Shown: one piece after another, positions 1-6,924 of the stretch
Layout: the number at the start of each line of letters is the position of its first letter
How positions within the stretch are numbered: the stretch's first letter is position 1
DNA from: Candidatus Zixiibacteriota bacterium
Lineage (GTDB): Bacteria > Zixibacteria > MSB-5A5 > GN15 > JACZUZ01
Assembly: GCA_022572905.1 (NCBI GenBank)
Contig: JACZUZ010000006.1
Location: forward strand, 1-15,115
Reading direction: 5' to 3'
Length of the DNA stretch: 15,115 bases
Made by a program: the position numbers and the translations under genes
Notes under the pieces: generated by a model
Told to the model about the DNA's origin: nothing
Databases searched by the model: none
The model's input: only the letters and a program-made list of their open reading frames with translations

Positions 1-2
1 AT

Positions 3-584
3 CGCAGAGATTTCAATCCGCTGGGTGACGACAGTGATCAAAGCTGGTTCCGGTTTGGCGCCTGGGGACAATTTGGACTATCCGATAAACTGGCGCTAGA
101 GCCTCGTATTTCAATCGAGAAAATTGATTACAGACTGGACACATCATCCTTCAATCTCGATCAGACACTATCAAACCTTGAATTACGACTGGTTCGCCGC
201 TGGGGATTCACTTCACTAGGACTTGGACCGAAATTTCAAAAGCTAAATCAATCAAAGCTCGAAGGTCAGGTAACTGACGCGCTATTGTCAGAGGATTTAT
301 CTGAATCGTATGCTGAATTCGCCGGAGTGGCGTCATTCGAATATTTCAAACTCAGGCGAATAATTTTGACCATTGAAAATCAGTTTGGTTTGCGTGACGT
401 GGAAATAGTGAATGACTTTCAATCAGATTATTGGTTTGATCGAATATCCATTTTCTCCAGCCTGGAAATTACGGCCGGATTAAAACTGGATATTATCACT
501 TCTTTTGAATGGGAGTGGCATGACAGAGCTGCGGACGACAACGCATTCTATTTATTAAACTCCTCGTTGACTTACGGATTCTGA
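3..584 (+). CDS. C-terminal part of a probable outer-membrane beta-barrel protein (5' end outside window)
   Basis: The reading frame is open from the left edge to a TGA at 582-584, giving 193 residues of a longer protein. The sequence alternates short polar and hydrophobic/aromatic stretches (for example the WFRFGAWGQFG segment near the edge, then repeated strands such as LELRLVRRWG and FEYFKLRRIILTIENQFG). It ends in ...LLNSSLTYGF. A C-terminal Phe after an alternating strand is the usual signature recognised by the Bam machinery in outer-membrane barrels, so I infer an outer-membrane location. No family can be named: there is no plug domain or other recognisable motif in the visible part. 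An internal TTG at 285 could be mistaken for a start, but the frame continues upstream without a stop and with the same character, so the gene is truncated by the window. It does not appear linked to the heme genes. Confidence 0.6.
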   Translation, partial: RRDFNPLGDDSDQSWFRFGAWGQFGLSDKLALEPRISIEKIDYRLDTSSFNLDQTLSNLELRLVRRWGFTSLGLGPKFQKLNQSKLEGQVTDALLSEDLSESYAEFAGVASFEYFKLRRIILTIENQFGLRDVEIVNDFQSDYWFDRISIFSSLEITAGLKLDIITSFEWEWHDRAADDNAFYLLNSSLTYGF

Positions 585-630
585 CCTTTTTTAGGCGCAT
601 GCCAAAGAAGCGCGTGAACCGACAAATCGC

Positions 631-658
631 TTGACTATATCAGTAGCTTTACTAACTT
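631..658 (+). promoter_or_regulatory. Possible sigma70-like promoter for the ATP-grasp gene
   Basis: TTGACT (631-636) is followed after 16 bp by TAACTT (653-658), about 80 bp upstream of the ATP-grasp start. This is a weak match to TTGACA/TATAAT found by eye and could be chance in AT-rich sequence. It sits in the 152-bp gap between two same-strand genes, where I see no hairpin terminator. Confidence 0.2.
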
Positions 659-736
659 AACAAGTGATACAACTGATGGGGGCTGGTCAATGTAATATCT
701 GATTCGTATACCTACCGACGTGGAAAGAGACAAGAA

Positions 737-1711
737 ATGAAGTTCGGTGTCTATGTGCTTTTTGAAAACCCTGAATGGATGCCTCCATTGAGACGTGAGC
801 TAAAGAGGGCAGAAATTCATTTTGAGGAATGGTTTATCAATAAGGGTCATTTTGATTTGTCCGATGTGCCACCCGAAGGTGTTTTCTTGAACCGAATTAG
901 CCCGTCTTCACATACGCGAGACCACACTGAAAGCATAAATTTTACAAGGGAAATGCTCATTTGGTTGGAGAGCAATGGACGCCGAGTCATCAATGGAAGT
1001 CACGCCTTCTCCTTAGAGATAAGTAAAGTCCGTCAATATCAGGCATTGAGAGAAGTTGGGTTGAGGACCCCGCACACTATTGTAGTATCGAGTGATCCAG
1101 ACGAGCTGAAGAAAGCGGCAATATCTATGCCACTTCCTTTCTTGACGAAACATAATTGTGGTGGTAAAGGACTCGGTATAAGACTTTTTCATTCACTTGA
1201 GGAATTTGATGAACACATTGGGACATCGGATTATCAGAAACCAGTCGATTCGATTTTGCTGTTGCAAGAATATATAGAATCACCTGATCCCTATATTACG
1301 AGAGTTGAAATGGTCGGAGAAAAGTTTCTTTATGCTATTAATTCTAACACATCACAAGGATTTGAACTTTGCCCAGCTGAAGGCTGCGACACGAACAACA
1401 CCACAGATGAGCTTCATGAGAATGTTGAAGAAAAAGGAAGAGATCGCCAGAACTTGTTTTCATTACGAGAAGATTTTTTCGACCCAATTATTGATAAGTA
1501 TAAGGAATACATGCGTAAATTCAGTGTTGACATCGCCGGATTTGAGTTTATCGAAACATCGTCGGGGGAGAAAATCACATACGATGTGAACGGCACCACC
1601 AACTATTCCCCATCAGTAGAAGAACGGCATGGATTAAACGGAATGGCGGCAATAGCGGAACTAATTTCACGGGAGCTGAAAGCAGCGAGTCAGGATACAA
1701 AAAATAACTGA
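737..1711 (+). CDS. RimK/glutathione-synthase-like ATP-grasp ligase
   Basis: A 324-residue ATP-grasp enzyme, probably cytoplasmic. ATP-grasp ligases activate a carboxylate as an acyl phosphate and join it to an amine or thiol; the substrates here are unknown. Residues 1-110 form the pre-grasp domain, including FLNRISPSSHTR (50-61), a stretch typical of RimK-type proteins. The ATP-binding core includes LTKHN (136-140, Lys138) and the glycine loop GGKGLG (142-147). An adenine-contacting LLLQEYI lies at 175-181. Likely metal-binding residues are Glu270 and Glu273 (GFEFIE) and the DVNGTTNYS segment (283-291, Asp283/Asn285). All key positions look intact. The ATG at 737 has a weak GGAAAGAG Shine-Dalgarno about 7 nt upstream. 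No partner peptide or second ligase gene is adjacent, which gives no clue to the substrate. It could be a glutamate ligase or a peptide-tailoring enzyme; the fold assignment is much firmer than any substrate. Confidence 0.85.
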   Translation: MKFGVYVLFENPEWMPPLRRELKRAEIHFEEWFINKGHFDLSDVPPEGVFLNRISPSSHTRDHTESINFTREMLIWLESNGRRVINGSHAFSLEISKVRQYQALREVGLRTPHTIVVSSDPDELKKAAISMPLPFLTKHNCGGKGLGIRLFHSLEEFDEHIGTSDYQKPVDSILLLQEYIESPDPYITRVEMVGEKFLYAINSNTSQGFELCPAEGCDTNNTTDELHENVEEKGRDRQNLFSLREDFFDPIIDKYKEYMRKFSVDIAGFEFIETSSGEKITYDVNGTTNYSPSVEERHGLNGMAAIAELISRELKAASQDTKNN

Positions 1712-1848
1712 CCAGCCACGCAATTGACCGATCCAAAAAGTTCGACAATAGTCCACGAAGGAGAGGGATTTGGACACATCACGCAGCGAAAATCGTTACT
1801 GCCCAGCTGGCGCTCTCGTCTCTTAAGGCTCTCCATTTTCGCATTAGA

Positions 1849-2310
1849 TCAAGATGGACATTGTTCCACTGAACTCGCGAGTCGGAAGTACACAATCGCG
1901 GAGACAAGCAGAGCTGAACTGATACCCAAATATAGAGCCGCCAGATAAATAGAGTGCGGAAAGTAACTCCGCAGAGTTATCCCCATGCCTATCATTATCA
2001 GAATTAAAAGGTAAGTCATGAGAGGTTGAAACGCGAAGATACAAATCTTTTCTTTTTGCGGTGACATTAATCTGATCCGCTCCACGTTTTTCTTTGCAAC
2101 CTTCGAGAGAACAAAATGACTCTTGAGCGTCCCAACGATCACGCCAATTAAGAGTATGAACAACTGTTCGAATGAGGGCTGTCCAATTATTGTGTACGCG
2201 CGAAACAGCAGAAACATACTACCGAGAATCCAGAACATGCCCGCGGTAAGCGCCAGGCCACGTCTTGAGATAGATGGCTCAAACTTTGAAAAAGTTGAAT
2301 GCGCTAGCAT
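1849..2310 (-). CDS. Uncharacterised four-helix membrane protein downstream of hemH
   Basis: A 153-residue protein with four hydrophobic segments at roughly residues 18-38, 47-66, 96-113 and 121-142, so a polytopic inner-membrane protein with both ends probably on the same side. Between helices 2 and 3 lies a positively charged loop, FVLSKVAKKNVERI (66-79), which looks like a conserved signature of a small-membrane-protein family I cannot name with certainty. The ATG at 2310 is supported by TGAGGT 8 nt upstream. The gene starts 29 bp after the hemH stop on the same strand with no visible terminator between them, so co-transcription with hemH is likely. That makes a role near ferrochelatase (iron, porphyrin or heme handling at the membrane) possible, but nothing in the sequence shows a metal site or transporter fold. 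It converges on the ATP-grasp gene across 137 bp that hold no clear hairpin. Confidence 0.8.
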   Translation of the reverse strand: MLAHSTFSKFEPSISRRGLALTAGMFWILGSMFLLFRAYTIIGQPSFEQLFILLIGVIVGTLKSHFVLSKVAKKNVERIRLMSPQKEKICIFAFQPLMTYLLILIMIGMGITLRSYFPHSIYLAALYLGISSALLVSAIVYFRLASSVEQCPS

Positions 2311-2318
2311 TTGTTATT

Positions 2319-2324
2319 ACCTCA
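2319..2324 (-). promoter_or_regulatory. Ribosome binding site of the four-helix membrane protein
   Basis: Reverse-strand TGAGGT lies 8 nt before the ATG at 2310, inside the 29-bp gap after hemH. It fixes the start of the membrane protein and shows that it is translated independently rather than by read-through. Confidence 0.55.
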
Positions 2325-2339
2325 ATTTTTTGTGACTTT

Positions 2340-3470
2340 TTAACATTTTTTGCCAACCATTTTCACAACCACCTTGACCCAGGACGGATGTGTGTTGAGC
2401 GCAGGAATCATTTTGTATCGCTTCCCACCCGCGAGTTCAAAGTCTTCCGCTCCACGAAGACCGAGTTCTTCGAGTGTTTCAAGGCAGTCTGCTACGAAAG
2501 CTGGTGAAAAAACAGCCAGGGATTTTATTCCTCGACCGGGCAACTCTTTCGTTACTTCATCTGTGTATGGTTTAATCCAGGGATCACGACCTAATCGAGA
2601 TTGGAAGCTGACGCTCCATTTCGTATTGTCGAGCTGTAATCGTGAGGCAATCTCGCGCGCTGTTGCATAACAATGTGCGCGATAACAAAAATGATTTTCG
2701 CCGGTGATTTGCGCACAACAGTCTTTCTCTGTAAGACATCTATCCTGCGGAGCGCGCTCGGATTTTTTTATATGACGTTCAGGCAAGCCATGAAAGCTGA
2801 ACAAATAATAATCAAACGACTCGTCGGCCAGCGCTTCCCGCGACACCTCCGCAACACTGTCCAGGTATCCCGTCTGATCATAAAAGGGAGGGAGCGTCTC
2901 TATGGTGGGCATGTTCCAGTATGAGCTTGCTACGGAATAGACGCTTTCAATGGCGCTTCCGACTGTGGCGGACGCATACTGAGGGAAAAGCGGAAGAATT
3001 CTCAAGCGATTGATATTCTCTTGGGAAAATTCGTCCAGAGCTTTGCTGATAGAGGGATTACCATACCTCATTCCGAGTTTCACTACAAATTCATTAGGTG
3101 AAACTTGATCTAATTCGTCCTGAACCCGTTTAGCCAATTCTTTTCCGTGCGCCAAAATAGGTGATCCCTCCGGACCCCAGATTTCTTGGTAGGCCTTTGC
3201 GGTTTTCGCTGAGCGAAACGGCACAATAATCAAATTGACAAGGAAATATCTACCAAGCGGACTAATATCCATAACTCGTGGATCGGACAGAAATTCACGA
3301 AGAAACTTTCGCACAGCGGAGGTTGTCGGGGCGTCTGTGGTCCCCAGGTTCACTAATAAGATACCGGTGCGACTAGTGCGTCTAGTGCGGCTGGTGCGGC
3401 TGGTGAAATGATTCGTAGCTTCCGCGTCTTTGGCCTGAATAGTTTTCGATTCTTGTTTTTTCTGGTCCAT
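2340..3470 (-). CDS. hemH: Ferrochelatase with cysteine-rich insertion
   Basis: Inserts Fe2+ into protoporphyrin IX, the last step of protoheme synthesis, usually at the inner face of the membrane. With the ATG at 3470 the protein has 376 residues. Family landmarks are GILLVNLG (36-43), LPLFPQYASATVGS (159-172), FSFHGLP (224-230, catalytic His227), SFQSRLGRDPWIKP (288-301) and the catalytic Glu331 in DCLETLEELG. After His227 there is an insertion with Cys245, Cys251, Cys252, Cys262 and Cys267; some bacterial ferrochelatases bind a [2Fe-2S] cluster with internal cysteines, so this one may as well (inference). A further in-frame ATG at 3587 would add 39 residues unlike the family; I prefer 3470, although its Shine-Dalgarno is poor. 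Residues 23-35 are a low-complexity SRT/RRT run encoded by 9-bp repeats, directly abutting the first core strand. The gene is divergent from the hemA operon and leads into the membrane-protein gene. Confidence 0.95.
   Translation of the reverse strand: MDQKKQESKTIQAKDAEATNHFTSRTSRTRRTSRTGILLVNLGTTDAPTTSAVRKFLREFLSDPRVMDISPLGRYFLVNLIIVPFRSAKTAKAYQEIWGPEGSPILAHGKELAKRVQDELDQVSPNEFVVKLGMRYGNPSISKALDEFSQENINRLRILPLFPQYASATVGSAIESVYSVASSYWNMPTIETLPPFYDQTGYLDSVAEVSREALADESFDYYLFSFHGLPERHIKKSERAPQDRCLTEKDCCAQITGENHFCYRAHCYATAREIASRLQLDNTKWSVSFQSRLGRDPWIKPYTDEVTKELPGRGIKSLAVFSPAFVADCLETLEELGLRGAEDFELAGGKRYKMIPALNTHPSWVKVVVKMVGKKC
3364..3408 (-). repeat. 9-bp tandem repeat in the 5' part of hemH
   Basis: Five consecutive 9-bp units (plus-strand form close to CTAGTGCGG) run from 3364 to 3408; the central three are nearly identical and the two outer units diverge. 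On the coding strand they encode repeated Ser/Arg-Arg-Thr triplets (TSRTSRTRRTSRTG) just before the conserved GILLVNLG strand. Because the unit is a multiple of three, gain or loss of copies would change linker length without shifting the frame. Confidence 0.8.
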
Positions 3471-3582
3471 ATTTTGTTGCTCATACTTGACTAATCCTCT
3501 GCCACAGTTCACGACAAGAATTTGTGGGGAGAACTTCCAATTCGAGAATTGCGGATTTTCTTCACTAAAGTGTAACAAGAAT

Positions 3583-3598
3583 GTCACAGTACTATGAC
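3583..3598. promoter_or_regulatory. 16-bp near-palindrome, candidate operator upstream of hemH
   Basis: GTCACAGTACTATGAC is symmetric at 14 of 16 positions (the central AGTACT is perfect, the GTCA/TGAC ends are perfect). It lies 113-128 bp upstream of the chosen hemH start, a position suited to a dimeric regulator. I cannot match it to a named regulator. Confidence 0.35.
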
Positions 3599-3784
3599 TT
3601 TTAGAGCCATTATTTCTTTCCGGGAGCCCAAATTCTAACGGCTGTCGCTGCCGCTCAAGAAACCCTTCTTAGTAAAGACATTGATTGTCAATAAGTTACG
3701 ATTTTGTTTAAAGCCGTGACACAACCTTGACATTGTTACTGCTGTAATCGGCTAATATTGATTTGGAATGAGAAAGTGAACCAT

Positions 3785-3794
3785 TTTCGCGAAA
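3785..3794. promoter_or_regulatory. Perfect 10-bp palindrome TTTCGCGAAA upstream of hemA
   Basis: TTTCGCGAAA is followed at once by ATATAAAA and sits about 150 bp upstream of the hemA start. Its perfect symmetry next to an AT-rich stretch suggests an operator overlapping a promoter, but a 10-bp palindrome can arise by chance and no regulator can be named. Confidence 0.25.
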
Positions 3795-3857
3795 TATAAA
3801 AAACAATGGCCGTATCGGGAAATAAGCCAACTTAGTTTTTTCACGGTTCACGAGCCG

Positions 3858-3893
3858 GGTTGAGCGTCGAATACAATAGCATCGAACCCAACC
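3858..3893 (+). promoter_or_regulatory. Possible stem-loop in the hemA leader
   Basis: GGTTG (3858-3862) pairs with CAACC (3889-3893), and inside them TCGA (3867-3870) pairs with TCGA (3882-3885), separated by a small internal loop. It ends about 50 nt before the hemA start and could form in the leader mRNA. It does not match a riboswitch class I know; in particular I find no cobalamin-box sequence. Confidence 0.25.
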
Positions 3894-3928
3894 TAATCTA
3901 AAGCTGGATTGCGAAGTCGCAGGCCGAC

Positions 3929-3935
3929 AGGGAAG
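3929..3935 (+). promoter_or_regulatory. Ribosome binding site deciding the hemA start
   Basis: AGGGAAG lies 9 nt before the ATG at 3945. It favours this start over the upstream in-frame TTG at 3909, which would add 12 residues unlike the family N-terminus. Confidence 0.6.
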
Positions 3936-3944
3936 ATAGAAACT

Positions 3945-5276
3945 ATGAGAAATGTCGTTCGAGTTGTTGGTACGAGTATCTCTCATGGGAATATGCCACT
4001 ACTGGAGAAGTTGACTATACCGGTGGAAGATCGCGCCAAAGAGCTTCCAGCGTTGAAGAACGCTCTGGGCGTTGAAGAGATCCTCTATCTGGCGACCTGC
4101 AACAGAGTTGAAATCGTTGTCGCCTGCTCACCTGAGACAACTGCGGCGACCCTGCGCAACAAGCTACTTGATTTCTTCCTTTCCAACGGCCGTCAATTTC
4201 ATTTTTCTCCAGCGGATCTAACTGAATACAGTTATTCCAGCGCCATTAGGCATGAGTTCCGAGTCGTTTCGGCTCTTGAATCCATAGTGGTTGGTGAGAC
4301 ACAAATCACCGGGCAGTTCAAAGCTGCAGCCCGGGTTTGTGATGAACTTGGTTTTCTTGGTGAGACTCTTAAACCCCTCGTCTCAGAAGCGCTACAGGTA
4401 GCCAAACGTGTGCGTAATGAAACTGAACTCGGTTCCGGAGCGCTTTCGATGGCGTCACTGGTAGTGTTGGAGCTTGAGAGAATTGGGGCGCTATCAAAAG
4501 ACGCGACAGTTGCGATAATAGGCAGGGGTGAGATTTCATCCAAAATGGCGAACCATTTGAAGGCGCGTGGAGTAGGAAACTTAGTTTTCGTGAATCGGAC
4601 GTTTGAAAAGGCGGAAATGTTGGCCAAGAGGTTTGACGGCCGCGCTATTTCGCTGGCTGATTTTCTTGAAAATCCCTGTGCGCTGGAAATAATCATGAGC
4701 GCAACGAACTCAAGCGATCCGATATTCACAGCAAGCTTTTTGGATAAAGTATCGAAATTAAATGAACGATTGGTTTGCGTTGATCTGGCGATTCCGCGAG
4801 ATTTCTCCGCTGAATACCGCTCCTGCGAACAAGTGACGATGATTGATATTCCACAGTTGAATCGACAGAAAGACGTGAATCTCAAGCGAAAATTCAGAGA
4901 GATCGACAAAGCGGAGGAAATAGTCGATAGATCAGTTCGTGAATTCCTCAGCGCTCAAATAGAGTCCTCTCTTAGGCCTGCGCTACGAAGATCATTCCAG
5001 GAATCACTCGATTTCGCTTTGGAATCATATGAGAACCTTCTCTTGACAAGACTGACTGATCAGTCTCCTGAAACCGCCGCTCAGATCAAATCACTCATAA
5101 AAAAAGTCGTTGGATATTCATCCTCGAAATTCTCTCAGGCGGTCTCAGCTCATTTGAGTAAAGACTATGAATACGTCCAGCGCCTGGAAATTCGTGAACC
5201 CCCCAGACACGCATACTCGGATGCTGTGGAGATCCCCGAAACACCAGCCCTAAAGAAGGTGACCCGTGGTGCGTGA
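3945..5276 (+). CDS. hemA: Glutamyl-tRNA reductase
   Basis: Reduces the glutamate of charged glutamyl-tRNA(Glu) with NADPH to glutamate-1-semialdehyde, the committed step of the C5 heme route. The protein has 443 residues in the usual three-part layout. The catalytic domain includes YLATCNRVE (48-56, nucleophile Cys52), His103, and the conserved VSALESIVVGETQITGQ (108-124). An NADPH-binding Rossmann domain starts near 188 with IIGRGEIS, followed by FVNRTFEKAE (215-224) and VDLAIPRDF (279-287). A helical dimerisation domain occupies roughly 310-420. The VSALES segment differs mildly from the common SGLDS, but no key residue is missing. It is the first gene of the operon and overlaps hemC by 11 bp, so the two are translationally coupled. 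As the entry point it is the natural control step, probably set from the divergent promoter region; heme-controlled turnover is known for HemA in some bacteria but is not visible here. Confidence 0.97.
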   Translation: MRNVVRVVGTSISHGNMPLLEKLTIPVEDRAKELPALKNALGVEEILYLATCNRVEIVVACSPETTAATLRNKLLDFFLSNGRQFHFSPADLTEYSYSSAIRHEFRVVSALESIVVGETQITGQFKAAARVCDELGFLGETLKPLVSEALQVAKRVRNETELGSGALSMASLVVLELERIGALSKDATVAIIGRGEISSKMANHLKARGVGNLVFVNRTFEKAEMLAKRFDGRAISLADFLENPCALEIIMSATNSSDPIFTASFLDKVSKLNERLVCVDLAIPRDFSAEYRSCEQVTMIDIPQLNRQKDVNLKRKFREIDKAEEIVDRSVREFLSAQIESSLRPALRRSFQESLDFALESYENLLLTRLTDQSPETAAQIKSLIKKVVGYSSSKFSQAVSAHLSKDYEYVQRLEIREPPRHAYSDAVEIPETPALKKVTRGA

Positions 5277-6189
5277 GATTATCATCGGATCAAGAGGATC
5301 GGAACTAGCTCTCAAGCAGGTTAACATTATACGAGAATACATTTCCAACAATCTGGAGATTTCCTCCACGGTCAAGGTGATTGAAACCGGCGGTGACAGA
5401 GATCAACAATCCCCTTTCATTGAGATGGAAGGGATAGCTTTTTTTACCAAAGAGATTGAGGAAGCGCTCCTGCGTAATGAAATCGACATAGCTGTCCACT
5501 CGCTCAAGGATATGACCACCACGCTACCTGAAGGACTGACTATCGCGGCGGTCGGTTTTCGGGAGGATCGTCGTGAATTGCTTTTGCTGAACGCGAGCGC
5601 CCATGAAGAAAGCGCTCCACTTTTTCTGAAAAGTGGTTCTGTTATTGGAACAAGCTCAGCCAGACGCAGGAGCCAGATTAAACACATTGACCCTTCTCTA
5701 AAGCTCAAAGATGTTCGTGGAAATGTTCCGACTCGCATACAGAAACTCAGAGATGGCGCCTATGACGCGCTAATCATTGCTGCGGCCGGCGTCAATCGAT
5801 TGGATGTTGATCTCTCCGGGTTGGGTGTTTACCGGCTCCGGCAGGAAAGTTTTCTGCCCGCCGCAGGGCAGGGAGTTTTAGCGATTGAATCCCGGAAGTC
5901 GGACACCGAACTGAATGAAGCGCTGGCGGAGATCAACGACGATATTGTTAGCGCTGAAGTTCAGCTTGAGCGTGGCCTGTTGAAGAAGTTCAACAGCGGT
6001 TGTTCACTTCCGCTAGGTGTGATTTCATCCATAGGGGATAACGGAGAGTATAGGCTCCAGGCGGTTTTGGATGTCGAACCTGACGGTGATGGGTCTCACG
6101 AGTTGAGGCGGATTGATCTCTATGGAACTGATCCGCAGGAGATTGTCGAAGAGGCATATAGATCACTCACTGCGGTCAAAGTGAGTTAG
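5266..6189 (+). CDS. hemC: Porphobilinogen deaminase (hydroxymethylbilane synthase)
   Basis: Joins four porphobilinogen molecules into linear hydroxymethylbilane. The 307-residue length is normal. Domain 1 shows IGSRGSELALKQ (7-18), GGDRD (42-46) and the catalytic Asp82 in AVHSLKDM (76-83). Domain 2 shows GTSSARRRSQI (128-138), DVRGNVPTRIQKL (149-161) and LPAAGQGVLAIE (197-208). Domain 3 carries Cys246 in NSGCSLPLG, the attachment point of the dipyrromethane cofactor. The start is a GTG at 5266 inside the end of hemA, with AAGAAGGTGA just upstream; a second GTG at 5269 would shorten the protein by one residue and cannot be excluded. hemD follows after 3 bp. Confidence 0.97.
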   Translation: MVREIIIGSRGSELALKQVNIIREYISNNLEISSTVKVIETGGDRDQQSPFIEMEGIAFFTKEIEEALLRNEIDIAVHSLKDMTTTLPEGLTIAAVGFREDRRELLLLNASAHEESAPLFLKSGSVIGTSSARRRSQIKHIDPSLKLKDVRGNVPTRIQKLRDGAYDALIIAAAGVNRLDVDLSGLGVYRLRQESFLPAAGQGVLAIESRKSDTELNEALAEINDDIVSAEVQLERGLLKKFNSGCSLPLGVISSIGDNGEYRLQAVLDVEPDGDGSHELRRIDLYGTDPQEIVEEAYRSLTAVKVS

Positions 6190-6192
6190 GCT

Positions 6193-6924
6193 ATGACACT
6201 ATTAGGGATCACACGTTCATCAGATGAATTGCGAAGTATTTCCACACGCGCAACCTCGCAGGGTGTCGAAGTAGTTGCGATACCTTTGGTGAAACACACG
6301 CATGTTGATTTTGATCTCCCTGGGGCTAATCCGCTCGCCGAAGGAGACTGGTTGCTCTTCACCAGCGCCCGTGGTGTTGAGGCGTTTTTTACCGGGTTGA
6401 AAAAAAGTGAACGCGAGTTACCTCGGAAGATAAGGATTGCAACTGTTGGAAAGTCAACTCGATCCGCAGTTGAACGGTTCGGATTTCAGGTGTCCTTCGT
6501 TCCTGGCGCTGTTGGAGCCTTCGCGCTTTTTGAAGAGTTTGTCAAACGATATGAACACAGCTCTCCGCGCGTGATTTACCTGAGCGCCAAAGAAGCTCAC
6601 TTCGATCCGAGTGATCTCCTGAAACCTACACAAATAAACTACACGAGAATAGTTACGTACAGATCCGAAGTGGCTGCTCTTTCGGAAAATCCTACCAAGC
6701 GGTTCACATCATCTGACTGTATATTATTTACTTCACCATTAACTGTCAGCGCTTTCGCGGAGCAGTTTTCAGAGCCGGAATCTCGGATTCTGGCGCTTGG
6801 TCCCTCCACGGCATCAGCAATTACCAAAATTGGATGGGGTGATTCGGAAACTCTGCCAGAGCCAAACATTGAGTTGGCGCTACAGTACTCCGGCTCCTCA
6901 CTAACAGCAGGCAGAATCTCATGA
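6193..6924 (+). CDS. hemD: Uroporphyrinogen-III synthase
   Basis: Cyclises hydroxymethylbilane with inversion of ring D to uroporphyrinogen III. HemD proteins are poorly conserved; this 243-residue protein has the right length and the two-lobed pattern: LLGITRSSDEL at the start, LLFTSARGVEAFF (54-66), IATVGKSTRSAVERFGF (82-98), a connecting TYRSE (about 156-160), then ILFTSPLTVSAF and ILALGPSTASAI in the second half. The assignment rests equally on these motifs and on position between hemC (3-bp gap) and hemB (4-bp ATGA overlap). There is no fused methyltransferase (CobA-type) domain, so this locus shows no branch to siroheme or cobalamin. Confidence 0.92.
   Translation: MTLLGITRSSDELRSISTRATSQGVEVVAIPLVKHTHVDFDLPGANPLAEGDWLLFTSARGVEAFFTGLKKSERELPRKIRIATVGKSTRSAVERFGFQVSFVPGAVGAFALFEEFVKRYEHSSPRVIYLSAKEAHFDPSDLLKPTQINYTRIVTYRSEVAALSENPTKRFTSSDCILFTSPLTVSAFAEQFSEPESRILALGPSTASAITKIGWGDSETLPEPNIELALQYSGSSLTAGRIS

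Larger units (their letters stand above)
3471..3944. promoter_or_regulatory. Divergent hemH / hemA regulatory region
   Basis: This 474-bp gap separates divergently transcribed hemH and hemA, so promoters and operators for both must lie here. I see no convincing coding frame. Structure visible by eye: a 16-bp near-palindrome at 3583-3598, ATTGA-TTG-TCAAT at 3680-3692, the perfect palindrome TTTCGCGAAA at 3785-3794, the inverted pair GTGAACC (3776-3782) / GGTTCAC (3845-3851), and a hairpin-capable leader just upstream of hemA (3858-3893). A TTGACA at 3727-3732 followed by TAATAT at 3753-3758 has a 20-bp spacer, too long for a standard sigma70 promoter, so I do not call an exact promoter. Confidence 0.6.

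Noticed and set aside
3471..3587. N-terminal extension of HemH from the ATG at 3587
   Set aside because: The extra 39 residues do not resemble ferrochelatases and the inner ATG at 3470 gives a more typical length.
3727..3758. TTGACA ... TAATAT as the hemA promoter
   Set aside because: The spacer is 20 bp, too long for a normal sigma70 promoter, and no better-spaced partner was found.
3901..3940. Cobalamin-type riboswitch upstream of hemA
   Set aside because: A GCAGGCC-like stretch drew attention, but there is no B12-box or the expected multi-helix layout.
3708..3986. Minus-strand frame across the hemH-hemA gap
   Set aside because: It overlaps the hemA start and runs through the palindromes of the control region; composition is not protein-like.
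4232..4909. Long minus-strand frame of 225 codons
   Set aside because: It lies entirely inside hemA on the opposite strand, has a serine/threonine-rich antisense composition and no ribosome binding site.
6193..6924. hemD fused to or replaced by a uroporphyrinogen methyltransferase
   Set aside because: Length and motifs fit single-domain uroporphyrinogen-III synthase; no methyltransferase motif is present.
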